From Owenia fusiformis (Eukaryota > Annelida > Polychaeta > Sabellida > Oweniidae): 64,000 nucleotides of DNA. Numbering within the stretch: the first letter of the stretch is position 1; each line of letters starts with the position of its first letter. Location of the stretch: the NCBI GenBank assembly GCA_903813345.2, contig CAIIXF020000008.1, positions 33,938,867 through 34,002,866 on the forward strand, written 5' to 3'. A program made the position numbers and the translations under genes. Below the pieces are notes generated by a model. The model saw only the letters and a list, made by a program, of their open reading frames with translations, made no database searches and was not told where the DNA came from. Shown in pieces: positions 1-11,879 of the stretch.

Positions 1-289
1 ATCTTATTATGCCACTCTCAGTTCAATTACAGTTGATTCGAACACAATCATAACAATTGAAAACCATAAAAATATCCAATTGACAGCCAACTCAATAATG
101 CTGATGTTGATTTATGACGTCACTTGATTCTAGGAAATCATGATTTTTTATTCATTATTTCCCAGAATGCACTTCTACAGTGGTATACGCTGGAGTGTAT
201 ACGGAGGAGTTGTAAACGATGACGATATACCACTCTCCACTGTATATTGTCGTTATAGACCCATGTTATACAACTGTAATTGGACTTAG
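1..289. other. Intergenic, CRE-like palindrome
   Basis: No coding signal is seen. A perfect CRE-type palindrome TGACGTCA lies at 115-122; another TGACGTCA-containing stretch occurs near the other end of the window (about 63,703). Short imperfect palindromes around 183-235 (GTATAC motifs) suggest mobile-element remains. Confidence 0.4.
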
Positions 290-462
290 AGTGGTATAAT
301 ATCAATGGTATTGTCATATATTATCAATGGTATATCATATATTATCAATGGTATTGTCATATATTATCAATGGTATGTCATATATTATCAATGGTATATC
401 ATATATTATCAATGGTATTGTCATATATTATCAATGGTATTGTCATATATTATCAATGGTAT
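290..462. repeat. 21-22 bp minisatellite, about 8 copies
   Basis: Tandem units of the form TCATATATTATCAATGGTAT, with one-base length changes, run head to tail. Because the period is close to 21 bases it creates artificial open frames on the plus strand, which I do not accept as genes. It directly abuts the foldback element that begins at 463. Confidence 0.85.
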
Positions 463-1110
463 GGACAACTAAGACCCTGGACAACTCGGACCCAAGACAT
501 CTCAGTCCCAAGACAACTCGGACTGCTTTTTAAAATTATGATTTTTATCATTATGTGTGGTTTTATTCTTTTCATTTATGAAAATTATTACATGTATTAT
601 ATATTGTGACTTCATATTTTGTATTAATTTGATGAAAATGTTTTAATTTGACTTATTTGATGAAAATTAAGTAAAAAAAGATATTGAAGCTAAAAACCTA
701 AGACAACTCAGACCACTTTCTGAAATTATACTTTTGGTTGTAGTAAAAGGGGATTATTGGTTTAATGTTTAGCATGACATATTGTGAGTTTATATATTGT
801 ATTTATTTGATGAAGAGCTTTCAATTGGTAAGCTTTCAATTAACTTATTTGATGAAAGTTAAGAAGTAAGACCAGTAAGTGAATATTGAAGCTGAAGACC
901 CAAGACAACTCGGGCCACTTTTTGAAATTATAGTTAATTCAATTTAAAACAATTTCATCGAATTAACACAATATATGAATTCACAATATATAATATATGT
1001 CATAAAAAACATTAAATAAAAAAATGACAATGATGAAAACCATCAATTCAAAAAGTGGTCCAAGTTGTCTTGGGTCAGAGTTGTCTAGGGTCCGAGTTGT
1101 CCGAAACCCA
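463..1110. mobile_element. Foldback-type element with GGACAACTCGGACCC ends
   Basis: The left end carries GGACAACTCGGACCC and related AGACAACTC motifs, and the right end carries the reverse complement (GGGTCCGAGTTGTCC, ending near 1,105). Roughly 220-bp arms (about 463-690 and 890-1110) are diverged inverted copies, and a third copy of the motif block lies between them (about 700-900). No transposase is visible, so this is a non-autonomous inverted-repeat element of unassigned superfamily. Confidence 0.7.
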
Positions 1111-2065
1111 TATCTTCCCATTTTCCTAAATAATTTGGTCAAATTTGATGAATTGATTCGCTTATTTGGTAAATTTTAAGAAAGACAGATTTTCTAATTT
1201 GCAGTTTTGAGTGATTTTGTGTCAGAGCATGCCTACATGGAAAATGAGATATCTCTTAATTTTCAAGTTGTTGATGCTATACAAGCAAACCAATCTTTTT
1301 TCTATTAAGACTCTATTTAAACATAAAAAAATCATGAAGATTCCTCAACATTATTGAGAAAATAATTCCGAAAAAAGTGGGTGGTATTTTTGTATCATGC
1401 TGTAGATACAGGGTGAGCCAAAACCCAGAGCCTTTTGTAAAATGGCCATAAAATCATTAGTATTGGAAATGAACCGATGAAACTTGATTGTCTGAAAGAA
1501 CATTGAACAGGGTTTAATTGTAACAAATGACCTTAAACCAATGCTGAATGGCTGAGTTGTAAGCATTTGTCTTTTTGTCACCTTTTTTGACTCACCTTGT
1601 ACATTTGTGTACATTGTGCAAAAATATGATGTACACCATGTATGGAATGAATTTTATATATCTGAAAATAGCACGTGACTCCAATTTGGAATCCATTAAA
1701 TTTTTTGAAGACACAACTTTCATTTGCTAAGCTGCCACATTAATTCACAAAAGCCATCAGGTGGAAACTATGGCTCATCAGATCCACTTTCCAAAATGAT
1801 TTAGGAATTACCATGTGAATAATCATGAGATCGATGCAAATTTATTTCATGAAACTCATAAAACAAGAGCTGTTGCCAACTCCTTGAATCAGACAACTGA
1901 ATCCCAATATAGATATATGTATTAATTAATTCTTTCCATTCAGTATGCATAAAGCGACCAGCACTCCAAATGCAGGGAACATTCTAGAATACTAAATTGG
2001 TCATAAATCCATGAGTGAAATGTTAATTGTCAAGCAGACTACTCTAAAATGCATAGGCAGAAGCC
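1111..2065. other. No gene seen
   Basis: AT-rich sequence. The open frames present are short and show no family resemblance, splice-site context or compositional bias. I see nothing else. Confidence 0.5.
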
Positions 2066-2271
2066 CAGGCCCATAGCCAGAATTTGCCAAGGGGAGTTCA
2101 GTTTTCAAAAATTTCCAGGGGGGTTCATATTTGACAATTTTGGCCCAAATATGGCTAAAACCACTTGAGAAGTGCTCAAAATGGTGAAAACTGCATGATT
2201 TTGGAAGAATTTTAAGCAAGGGGGGGGGGGGGTTCGCCCGAACATTGCAAATGCCCCTGGCTACGGGCCTG
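2066..2271 (-). mobile_element. MITE of the CAGGCCCGTAGCCAGG family
   Basis: Ends are CAGGCCCATAGCCAG and CCTGGCTACGGGCCTG, an inverted pair. Inside are the family hallmarks: a G-run, a GGGGTTCA box near each end and the core GTGCTCAAAATGGTGAAAAC. Other copies are at 9698, 13143, 34559, 36268 and 48751. The strand given is arbitrary because the element is nearly symmetric. Confidence 0.85.
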
Positions 2272-3479
2272 AAGCCTTTTCTTTTTGATGAATTTTAACT
2301 TCTTTATTCATTTTTCACAAACCTTATATATGATCAGGACCAATCAACATTCCATCATATCAAAATCATTTTAAACACATAATAAATAAGTCTGTTTTAA
2401 AGGCCCCATGTAAAGTTTGAAAATATAGTTTAATCATTCAAATGTGGTCAAGTAGAGGTTCTCATACTGTAGATACACTTAACTTGGCTCCCGCTTTAAT
2501 TTGACGAATCGGCGGATTCAGAAAATCTGCCAAATTAAAAATGAGTCAAATATCAGTTTGGAATTTTTGTCCAATGCACTTCAGAAATTGAACTCCTGGG
2601 GCCCCTTTTCCTGTCAACATGTCATCAATTCTACATTCCAAAAGAAATACAGAAAATATCTTAGTAAACACCTGTCCTAATGACATAAATATATAAGCAA
2701 ATGTGCCAAAGGGAAAGGACCAAAAGTTGTAATGGAACTTAGCAAGAAAAAGCAAACTCTAAGTGCATACCAGTCAAGACAATAAACCCCATATAGCCCA
2801 AAACCATGATCTAACATGAAAAGAAACAATGTCTAATACCCCCTTTCCACCCACCATTCAAAAACCAATATCACAGTCCTAGACAAGAAGACCAAGGGAC
2901 ATTTCATTCATACTGAAGTCATTACAATACATGTTGAAGAAAAAAAAATTAGAAATTGATAGCCAATTGATAGCCAATACTCGTAACCTCAAAAATAGTT
3001 GTATATACAAGCACTCATAGTGCATTCAGTCTCAAATGATGCGGGATAGATAAAATCCAGTCTCCAAGTCCATAGGCCTTTCAAAGGGTCAACATCCATT
3101 CACAAAAGCCGTCGCCATAATCCATAAAACACAATAATTCACAATGGTCGTCAGGAGAAAACTATGGCTGGTTTCGATCCCTATTTCTCAACCATTAATG
3201 CCATAGCCGGGATCCACCTCAAAAGGTGCCAAGTGAAAATATTGTGAGTTCAGTGCCAATGTCTTAAACAATTCCTACATCCTTCAGCATCTCAAGTGGT
3301 AAAATTGAAACTTCGAAATTAATAATTTGTATTTTTCAGCAAAGCCCAGAAAGTATTTCTTAAGCTTTATACAAGTATAACCTTGACCTAACAGTTTGAT
3401 CACTAAAGTAATGTGTCTTGACTTAAAATCTAAATACTTAGCCCTGCCATATCTAATTAGCTGGGATACATACAGTACA
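2272..3479. other. Non-coding; remnant of an AATTTGGCG-type MITE
   Basis: No gene is recognised. Around 2451-2545 there is TACTGTAGATACAC followed by CCAAATTAAA-type sequence, related to the complete element at 50,311-50,830 and to another remnant at 19,830-19,925. The rest is AT-rich and featureless to me. Confidence 0.45.
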
Positions 3480-4075
3480 CGTAATTACTACCCTGACTAA
3501 TCGCCATCCGCCGTACACTCGTTCGGGAAGCGAGCGTAGCCAGTGCGCTGAGCGTTCGTTGGTCGCTCGGTATTCGCGCGCGATGCGTTCGTAGATCGCC
3601 AGCGCTCATAGCGCTGAGCGTCCGCTTTGCAGCCGCTCATCACTCGCGTAATTAAAGCTCAGCTATTGCCACATCAATTAAACTAGAATTCATGTAGAGT
3701 GCTGTTTACCATTTTTTAGTTTTTGTAACTTTTATTGATTTTTAATTTTAAAAAGTCATTAATAAGTAAGCAGCCGATTATAGCGTAAGTTTCCTGAAAT
3801 TGTGGATATCCCTTAAGCTTATACATAATTTCGGCAAACCTGAAAGTTGTTATGGCATCAATTTTTTCTTAAAACAACATATGTAAAATAAAAGTTTCCT
3901 CGCGTCCATTTAAATTCTACCGTATTTGATCCTAAATTATCGTACAGAGATCATTGACCAAGTCACATCATTGTGTATAGCAGCGCAGTTTCGTTGCATC
4001 GACCGGTGCACCGGCAAATCCAGTTCGAAGCATCGGTCGGTGCTTCAAATGGTGCGACGATCGGCACATTTACTG
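3480..4075. promoter_or_regulatory. CpG-rich patches (3,500-3,660 and 3,975-4,075)
   Basis: Two short stretches stand out from the AT-rich background by dense CG dinucleotides and short palindromes (AGCGCT, GCGCGC, ACCGGT). They could be an unmethylated promoter or recently inserted sequence. On the plus strand a good splice donor (TATAGC|GTAAGT, about 3,786) follows the first patch and an acceptor (TTTCGCAG|GTCC, about 4,236) follows the second, which would fit a spliced transcript. No convincing protein is encoded, so the promoter reading is inference. Confidence 0.3.
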
Positions 4076-4236
4076 ATTTAATCTCCCGACTTTATCCTTT
4101 AATTCAAATAGAATTTTTATCATATCTATGTTTCCCTATTTAAGACTCACGACCCCGGGTCATGATCACAAATGTGAGGAATTTCATAATTTATCATATG
4201 CATTCAGTTTTTAATTATTGAACTTTGTTTCGCAGG

Positions 4237-4445
4237 TCCCCTTTGGAAATGGTTACGACAACACGGGCAGGTTAAAGGACACCAAGCCATCAACGAATAT
4301 AACACGGCGATCTTTATTTTATAGTTTATGTAAATTGCCTCAATTACAATGTCAAAATCTCATGATGATTTCTGACTTACGTTTACTGACAAGGAGAGGG
4401 GCACAGGTGCTTGAGGCAAGAATAAACTATGAAAAATCCATAAGA
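4237..4445 (+). other. Possible terminal exon of a non-coding transcript
   Basis: An acceptor-like TTTGTTTCGCAG precedes 4,237 and an AATAAA hexamer lies at 4,421-4,426. The frame is open for 79 codons but resembles no protein I know. With the donor near 3,786 this could form a two-exon RNA starting in the CpG-rich patch. Support is only splice-like signals and a hexamer. Confidence 0.2.
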
Positions 4446-6176
4446 TATTTACGATAAATAATTAATTGGCATGCATCTGTTAATTGTTTTCTTTTATTTA
4501 TTTATTGTTATTTGTTCTTGACAGATTTTCAGGTGTTATCTTCATCGCTGATTATAAGGGATATTGAACATCTTTTCTGTTCTGTTAATTGTTATTCCTT
4601 GATAATCGGATTTATTTGTTGGAAATATCTAATCCATTTTTCATTTTGATATACTTTTCAAAGCGACTTTTTGTTTAATCTATGTGTTGAGTTTATACTT
4701 ACGTCAGAGTTTATATCATGGTTTGAGATCAGCAGAGTTCCAGATACACTTGATTTTAATTTATAAAGTTTGCTTTATTTTGAAAGATGAACTTTTATTA
4801 AGCATTTATTTATGCATAGGCGTAGTCAAGGGGGTGCAACAGATGCGAACTCATCCCATTTTAGTTATGAAACAAATAAAATCATCAGCTAGAGGAAGAT
4901 GAGAGGTGTTGAAGTTTTTATTTGAAGCTTTTAGCTCAATTTTTTGGGATAAGTCTCCCAAATAATTTTTGGGTCGCTTGGCTCGCCAGTTCCAACTCCG
5001 ATAATGCCACGATCGCACCCCTTGACTTGAACCTGGCCACGCTCTTGGAGAGTACATGTGTGCATGATCGCCCCAAAAATTGCATGTTTTGTGTTGATTT
5101 GATAGTTACGTTAGAAAATTAAGAATGAGACTTACCTTTTCATCGTCTAAGTATTCAACCTACGTGTACTTTGGAAACATATTTATGGGGCTTCGAAGTC
5201 ATTTTGAAAATCATTTTGCACCTCCTGTGTTATTTCTATGGGAGATGTTTTTTGCAAAAATATTTTTAGACTTTTGAGACCTTTAACCTTTTAAAATCTG
5301 AAGAAACACTGGATTTGTGTTGATAAAGTTATCTTATTCATGCGGCAAATCCACAATTTGCCAATCTGGGAATTTTGGGTTTCAAAAAATCATCAGATTT
5401 CTTAATTTTCGATCTATTGTAAAAGGATGAAAATGGGAAAATGGGGGTGTAAGACATAAGATCAAGTCACTAAGTCAAATATCCTTCTATTGCCCCGAAC
5501 CGGTCCGTCTTCTTGCTGCAAGCAGGAGGAAATTCTTTGTCACAAAGTTTGGCATTTTTTATAAAATCAAACGCGCGTCATTGAAACTCACAAGATGTAA
5601 ATAGCATGTCATTTACATCATACCTTGATGGGGAAAAATAGATCTTATATGTTAGAAGTATTAAATAAAAGTTATCGTGAAAATGAGACAGTCGTTCTCG
5701 AGAGAAAAGAGCATAAATGCGCATTTAGAGAGTAAAAAATTAGGGTACTTAAAAGCATCGGGAGGCATCATATATTTCAAATTAGACACGAGGAAGTCAA
5801 TATTGAGCAAGTTATGGCTGTTTTAAATTCAAATAAAACCGTTAACCCGTACCGGTCCAGTTTTTGACCCGTACCGGTCAATTTTCGTTTCGTTAGCTGC
5901 GTATACCAAGGGTGAAAGTGTAAAGATGTGGGGAAATTTTCATTTTCATTTATGCTTTTCTTTCATTCAAATAACGATCCTCGAGCATAATTGCAAGTTT
6001 TCATCATTCTGAGCACTTTTAATTTAAGTGATGTTTTTGAAATCCGGACCCCCTGCCCCCCCCCATACCCTAGAAGGATGGCTACGGGTGGTCCTGAAAG
6101 GGCAACTACTATTGTCATTGATTTCTCGAAAGCTCATGAAAAATTCAATACCCGAGAGGGGTCTGAAGATGAAAAC
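4446..6176. other. No gene seen; minor direct repeats
   Basis: Around 5,850-5,885 the string CCCGTACCGGTC occurs twice within 40 bases, and CCGAACCGGTCC lies near 5,495. A strong minus-strand splice donor (AAAAG|GTAAGTC) is present at about 5,131-5,137, preceded by eight open codons, but no complete exon could be defined. Otherwise AT-rich. Confidence 0.35.
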
Positions 6177-6285
6177 CTAGATGATCTCTGTAATCAAAGG
6201 CCCAGACGATCTTATCTGTAATCAGAGTCTTAGATGATCTCTGCTTTAATCAGTGTCCTGGATGATCTTAAGACTTTACTGTAAT
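6177..6285. repeat. ~34-bp tandem repeat, about 3-4 copies
   Basis: Units contain GATGATCT followed by CTGTAATCA; they are imperfect and vary in spacing. Nothing suggests coding function. Confidence 0.6.
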
Positions 6286-8396
6286 CAAAGTAGCCAAACA
6301 TACGCTGAACAAAAATTGATGGATTAGTGATTGTTCTTTTGTTTGTTCTTTATAATAGTTCTTGTTTCGACAAATATAAGAGAACCATATTCAGAACGAC
6401 GTCATGACTTTTGTAACAATAAAAAAGCGGAAAATTCTTCTTTTTGCCCTATTTACAATGCTGTCATGCCAGATAAAATGTATCAAAATCTAAAAATTCT
6501 TTATTTTTCTGTATTTCGCAATGAAGATATTTTACTTTTTATAATTCATTCCTTCATTAATGGTTAATATAGATGTGCAAAACAGAAATCTGGTTGACCT
6601 TTCGATCGTGACGATATGTTTGCGTTCTTCATCGCAGTCAAGCATTGTGTATATCCCTTCGATAATAGCGATCATGATAAGAGTAGCTGTAATCTTGGGA
6701 ATACTATAGCCAAAGATGAAAATTATCGGTTTGTTATTTTTGAAGATAGCCCTCTTGGAGTAGGTTTCCTTGTCGTTATATTTGTTACGCGTGACGCCTT
6801 AATTTTGAGGTCTTACTCAGACTTCAACATGGCAAATATCCGTTCGTATTCTCACAGAAACAAAAAACAATCATAACTTCGAAAAGAATCAAAAGACGAA
6901 CACTTTGATATAATATAAGCTATATATATGTTTAGAATAAACAGTACAATGGAATATCAAAGGATGAGTAACTGGAAATCACGGGATTATCACGTCGTAC
7001 TGAATATGGTTCAGACGTTGCCGATTGAATTACAGGTGTATACAAATCTTTCATGTGAAGCAATCCAAAAAAAAACGAGACAACCACTATGTAACCACCT
7101 TGTTCCAAGGGTATTAATAATAGTTTAGAAGTCTTATATTTTACTATATTTAATTGACTTTATCAATAGCGGCCGGCAACAGTGCAGTGGCTAGTCGCAG
7201 TTGCGTTCAAAAGTGAATATTAATATTCAGCAGGGATACACGCTGAAATATTGGACCTTTGACATTCGAGCCATTCGGCCCTTGGACGGTCCAATAATCC
7301 ACTATCACACTACCCCTTTCTACCCCCCATACTCCAAATCCCTATGAAATAAATACAGGCTACAGTGAAGTTGCAAATGGAGCGGTATTCTTTATCTTTT
7401 TCTGTATGGGGTTTCTGGTAGTGATAACACAATGCAAAGCGCTTAGCGAATCCATATTGTTTATGTCCCTTCAGAAATATGGAAATAAACAAACGTCTTC
7501 TATTTGCAACTTCACTGCAGCCTTATTCTTTTTAAAGACGCTCGGGCTACAGTATAAGGGAAGAGTAGACTGAAAGGTGCCCACTGAAATGAGTTCATTG
7601 CCTATATTATACTGTAAGGCATGAAGGCGTGAATGAAAACAGAAATAATTTTGAATCATTCTCACATTTGAATCTTGGACTGAAAGTTGCATTAAAACTT
7701 TTTGTGACCCCCCCCCCCCATAGCAATTATCACATTACCATGCATGGTCACTGGGTGTGATCGAATAATTTGGGAAATGTACCAGAGCACGACATTTTAC
7801 TAAGAAAAGCGATAATTTGGCACAATTTATTTGTTGGATAATTGAAACCTACTTCAATTTCGAAAAATAAGCAAATCCATGCAATGGATCTTTCGATCAT
7901 AATAGTGTAGGAATTTTGTTGGAAGTCAGTTTTGATCCAAAATGAAGTTATTGAAAACGGCACATATGTCCAATCCTTTACTCAGAAACAATCGTTTTTC
8001 TATTATATATTTTTATAACATCAACCATGGCCTTTCAATTAATTGAAAGCCCATGCATCAACATATTTATAGTATTACTTAATGCATTGCTAAAACGGCA
8101 GAATAAGCTGCGAGAGAAATGTACTTTTTTGATCATTTTAATATATCTAGTATCTCTTTGTTCAGTTGTAAACGAGCAGAGACAATTTTAGTGTTTGTAG
8201 TTCTAATACACAAATATGTGTATACTATACTCCGTCATACCTAGACATACATGTACCAAGTATGTATGATAACTCTCTGTAGAGTTCAGATATAGTGTTT
8301 TCCCATGGGCTTTTCACTAATTACTGAACACGAAAGTGTCTTCATTCGAAATCTGTAGTATGCATACATTAGTTGATAAGTTCTCAGGATGGAAAA
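6286..8396. other. No gene supported
   Basis: Three consecutive open stretches in one plus frame (6,331-6,567, 6,616-6,876, 6,928-7,128) caught my eye, but the translations match no family I know and no splice sites explain the gaps. An inverted pair built on TTGCAACTTCACTG lies at about 7,358-7,378 and 7,498-7,520, probably a small decayed inverted-repeat element. A C-run is at about 7,709. Confidence 0.35.
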
Positions 8397-8545
8397 CCAC
8401 TTGCCATTTGCTACAGATGCCGATAGCCACCAACTAACAACCGCTAAACACCAACCGCCAAACACCAACTGCCGAAACAAAAAAAACTAGAGACTGTATC
8501 TAAAGCAATATATCACCACTTGTGGTGAGTCATATAAAGTGCATG
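8397..8545 (+). repeat. Dispersed repeat, copy 1
   Basis: It contains CCATTTGCTACAGATGC, a block of AACACCAACCGCC direct repeats, GAGACTGTA and TATCACCACTTGTGGTGA. The same order of blocks recurs at about 33,772-33,890, where the copy overlaps the start of a probable exon of the minus-strand gene. The family is unassigned. Confidence 0.6.
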
Positions 8546-9285
8546 AGGTTGAAATAATGTGTTGGTTCGACCCCCCCCCCCCCCTTCTCCGACTACGGGC
8601 CCGAGAACTATTACTCCAACCGCCTTTCTACAAAGCATTCCGCCCACCAGTTTCCTGATCGCATATTTAGGACTATGTGTTGATTTGAATCTCGATTCTT
8701 GCATCTAGAATTTAAATCTGCTATTGCACAGTCCCTAGTATTGTCTTTAGGAAGAAGTCTCTAAATGACAGCATGTAAATAAAAGGAAATTGATTGATTT
8801 ATTAATAACCTTGGGGTATGATATACCTGTAGTATCATAATTATGCAATCAGACATTGCCTTTAATACCTCCATGAATGATCCCTATAAGATTCATGAGA
8901 AAAAGATATCAAAATCAAACTATCGGAAACGGGATGTCACAACCTTGTGTACGATTGAAAGAAGTGCCAAAAACCCGACCACGATCAATGTGTAGAAAAG
9001 ATCGTGGCATTGTTTTTGAAATAGAAAGTCAACCCATTCGAATACAGACTTACAGACTTAGAGCCAGAATGGCTACATGTAGCTCCAGTCCATGTGATTG
9101 GTATCATGAACTTTTGATTACAACAGTTGTTTATTGTTAAATATAAAACTAAGGGGAATGATGCTCAACAAAATATTTGCAATATTCATATTATTCACAA
9201 CTCGATTTGGAAAATGTTGCAATAACACATGTTCACATTTAGTACGCCGCAAGCAGATTCTGTGTAAAAATATCTGTCCAATTAG
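8546..9285. other. No gene seen
   Basis: A C-run followed by CTACGGGCCCG near 8,571-8,612 may be the end of a CAGGCCCGTAGCCAGG-family element. The open frame at 8,877-9,140 has no recognisable features and is not called. Confidence 0.35.
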
Positions 9286-9690
9286 CATACCCGTAACCAG
9301 CTTTTCGTAAGGGGGATGAACCCCTTCGTAATGTAAAGGGCGGGGATCTTGATGCTAAGTAGGGGAGGGGATCCACATTTCAAGTCAGAAAAACTACCGT
9401 CCCCACCGCCCAAATTTAAAAAAACAATGTCCAGAAATGCCAGTTTTTAATCTAAATTGTCCGGTTTATGTTGGGAAGAGCAGGATTTCCTTAAAGAAAG
9501 CAAAAAGGCGGGTCAATATTTTTTAGGAGATAAGCATGTTAAAATAGAGTTGTTTCTGAATTCTTAGATCAAGATATCGAAACAAACGTTGGAGAAATGC
9601 TCAGAATGGTGTATAACTACATGGTTTTGAAAGCAATTTGTCCGGGATGGAGTTCACCTCTCGACCCCACCCCTCCCTATCCTGCGCACA
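9286..9690 (+). mobile_element. Diverged CAGGCCCGTAGCCAGG-family copy (partial)
   Basis: Begins with CATACCCGTAACCAG and a G-run, and near its right side has the family core ATGCTCAGAATGGTG and GTTTTGAAAGCAATTT. The right terminus is not clear because another copy starts at 9,698. Confidence 0.5.
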
Positions 9691-9697
9691 GTGTCTA

Positions 9698-9884
9698 CAG
9701 GCCCGTAGCCAGGATTTGCAAAGGGGGTTCACTTTTTAAAAATTCAACTTTTGACAATTTTGATCCAAAAATGGCCAAACTCACTTTAAAAGTGCTCAGA
9801 ATGGTGAAACACTGCATGATTTTGAAAGTAATGTTGTCCGGGGGGGGGGTCACTCAAACCCATCGAAACCCCCTGGCTACGGGG
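9698..9884 (+). mobile_element. MITE of the CAGGCCCGTAGCCAGG family
   Basis: Left end CAGGCCCGTAGCCAGG, right end CCCTGGCTACGGGG. The interior has GGGGGTTCAC, the core GTGCTCAGAATGGTGAAAC and GATTTTGAAAG, as in copies 2066, 36268 and 48751. Confidence 0.85.
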
Positions 9885-11879
9885 AAGCTCTCTTTTAAGA
9901 ATGAAGTCGTACGAATGCAAAGGGTAACCCCTCCCTATATATCTACGGGCCTGCTAGATCGCAGTAAGGTCAGCGTGTCGACAAAACATACACTTTTTGT
10001 GTACTTAGACATACTGTGACAAGAAGCAAAGGGCCCCTAAGAATATTGCCATGCATTTACTTTCTATTTTTATTTTTACTTAAATCAATTTAATATCACC
10101 AAAGATCGAAATATCGGCAATTATATGATATTTGGAATGTTGTGTAACGTCTGTAAGGTGGTTTAGAAAATAAAACAATTGGATTAACACTGATGCAAAT
10201 TAAACACATTTAAACAGATTAATCAGCTAATTAAACGGTTAGACTAAAGAAAATACACAAATGGTGAATGGGGAAGGGCAGCTACCCTATGATCTCAAAA
10301 ATGAACACGTGGGCGTATTTGAAACGTTATTCAGTTCCCAGTATTTTGAGCTTACTATGTACTGATAAGTATATTGATCCATTATAAATGAATAAATTCA
10401 TATTCTAAGAACATACATCTTCGCACGCTCGGTCTTCACCGACGGGAGCCGAGTGAACGAAGATGAAGAACATAGGGGTTTATCGTTTCAATTCAAAACT
10501 ACTGACAATTTGGGCGTATCGGTAAATTTAACAAGCTCTAACTCCTCCAAGCGGGCTGGGGAAGGAGTAGAATAAGACATGCCTTATTCAATTTTATAAA
10601 GAAAAGTCAGTAGGTTTTAGGTCATTAGTCCAACTATGAAAAAAGCTATCAACACCCTAACCGTTTACGGGTGTATGAAGATTTCTAAAAGTAAGAAAAA
10701 CGTTGATGTATATTTACAGTTTTATAATCAACTCAACGCCAATTAAATCTGAAAATATTATTATCTGCTATCAAACAAATGAGAAATCAACAAATAACGA
10801 GATTCATTCATAACATTTATCTATTGTTTAACTATGGAAATTTCATAGTTTATACTTGCATCAAGCAACAAATTGTACTTGAGTCAGGTTTCATAAACTA
10901 TAAATTGAAGACCCGCGTATTATAATCTTGATGGTTTGAAGGGCACCTGCAAAACAGAACATAACCATTATAATTAGTTATTAAGCATGATAAACAATGA
11001 CATTCTTCTCATTCTTAAGATTTTTCTTGGAAAACAGAGATGTGATTGGATATCAGAAAAGGCACTGAAATAGTTAATAGAATATTTTCCCAAAAAGGAA
11101 ATCCACCACACTCTGTCTTCCAAGGTTTTATTCCAGATACAAGAGACGAGATGTTAATCTCCAGTGATATTATGTGTAGGACTTCTAATGTTGTAATCAA
11201 AAATATGATCAAAGGAATTGGGGCTCCTTTCCTTTGCTTTGAGGAATCACGATGGCGATTTGAAAAAAGAACAGATAAATATACCCGGGATACATTTATA
11301 TTTAGCCTGCATTAATATTAATTAGGTTTTAATATGAACGGAGAATATGGTTGTCAATTTGTAAATGTCTTTTGCAGCTTTGCACTTTGTAAACCATAGA
11401 TCCAGATTCGTCATCGTGCTAAAATAAGAGCAGGAATATATGTGCTACTGACATAACTTCACAATTTGGTTTAGTTCTTATTTTGAATATTTCTGGAAGG
11501 AATTGCAAATTTCTTTTTTTCAAATTGGACACGATGTTCAAGTCTTTGCTCAACAGCATGTGGGTTTGACACGGATATCGAATAGTACCGGTGCCTATGG
11601 CAAAACACACATCTCATCATGAGGTCTTAAGGTAGCAAAAAAGTTTTTTGGTTTGCAATCTTCATCACAATTACGGTCTGTCACTTCTGATTGTCATCAA
11701 AAAATGTTAATTTTCGTTGGATTAAGTTAAAACAACACAATCAAAACAATGCCATGTCTAATATTGCTATAAGGTGTGTCATAATAAAAGTTACAATGCA
11801 TGAATATTGCAATATTTACGAACACGCGATAATAATAGCCTACGTGTTAACTTCATGTTAATATTTTCGGAAAATTCAC
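9885..11879. other. No gene supported; small hairpin at 10,428-10,466
   Basis: CATCTTCGCACGCTCGG is followed about 15 bases later by CCGAGTGAACGAAGATG, an imperfect stem-loop. The open frame at 11,046-11,315 has no family resemblance. The remainder is AT-rich. Confidence 0.4.

Noticed and set aside
280-609. Long open frames over the first minisatellite
   Set aside because: They are produced by the ~21-bp tandem repeat and run into the foldback element; the composition is repetitive and meaningless.
6331-7128. Three successive open stretches in the same plus-strand frame
   Set aside because: No protein resemblance, no splice sites at the gaps, and chance is adequate in this AT-rich region.
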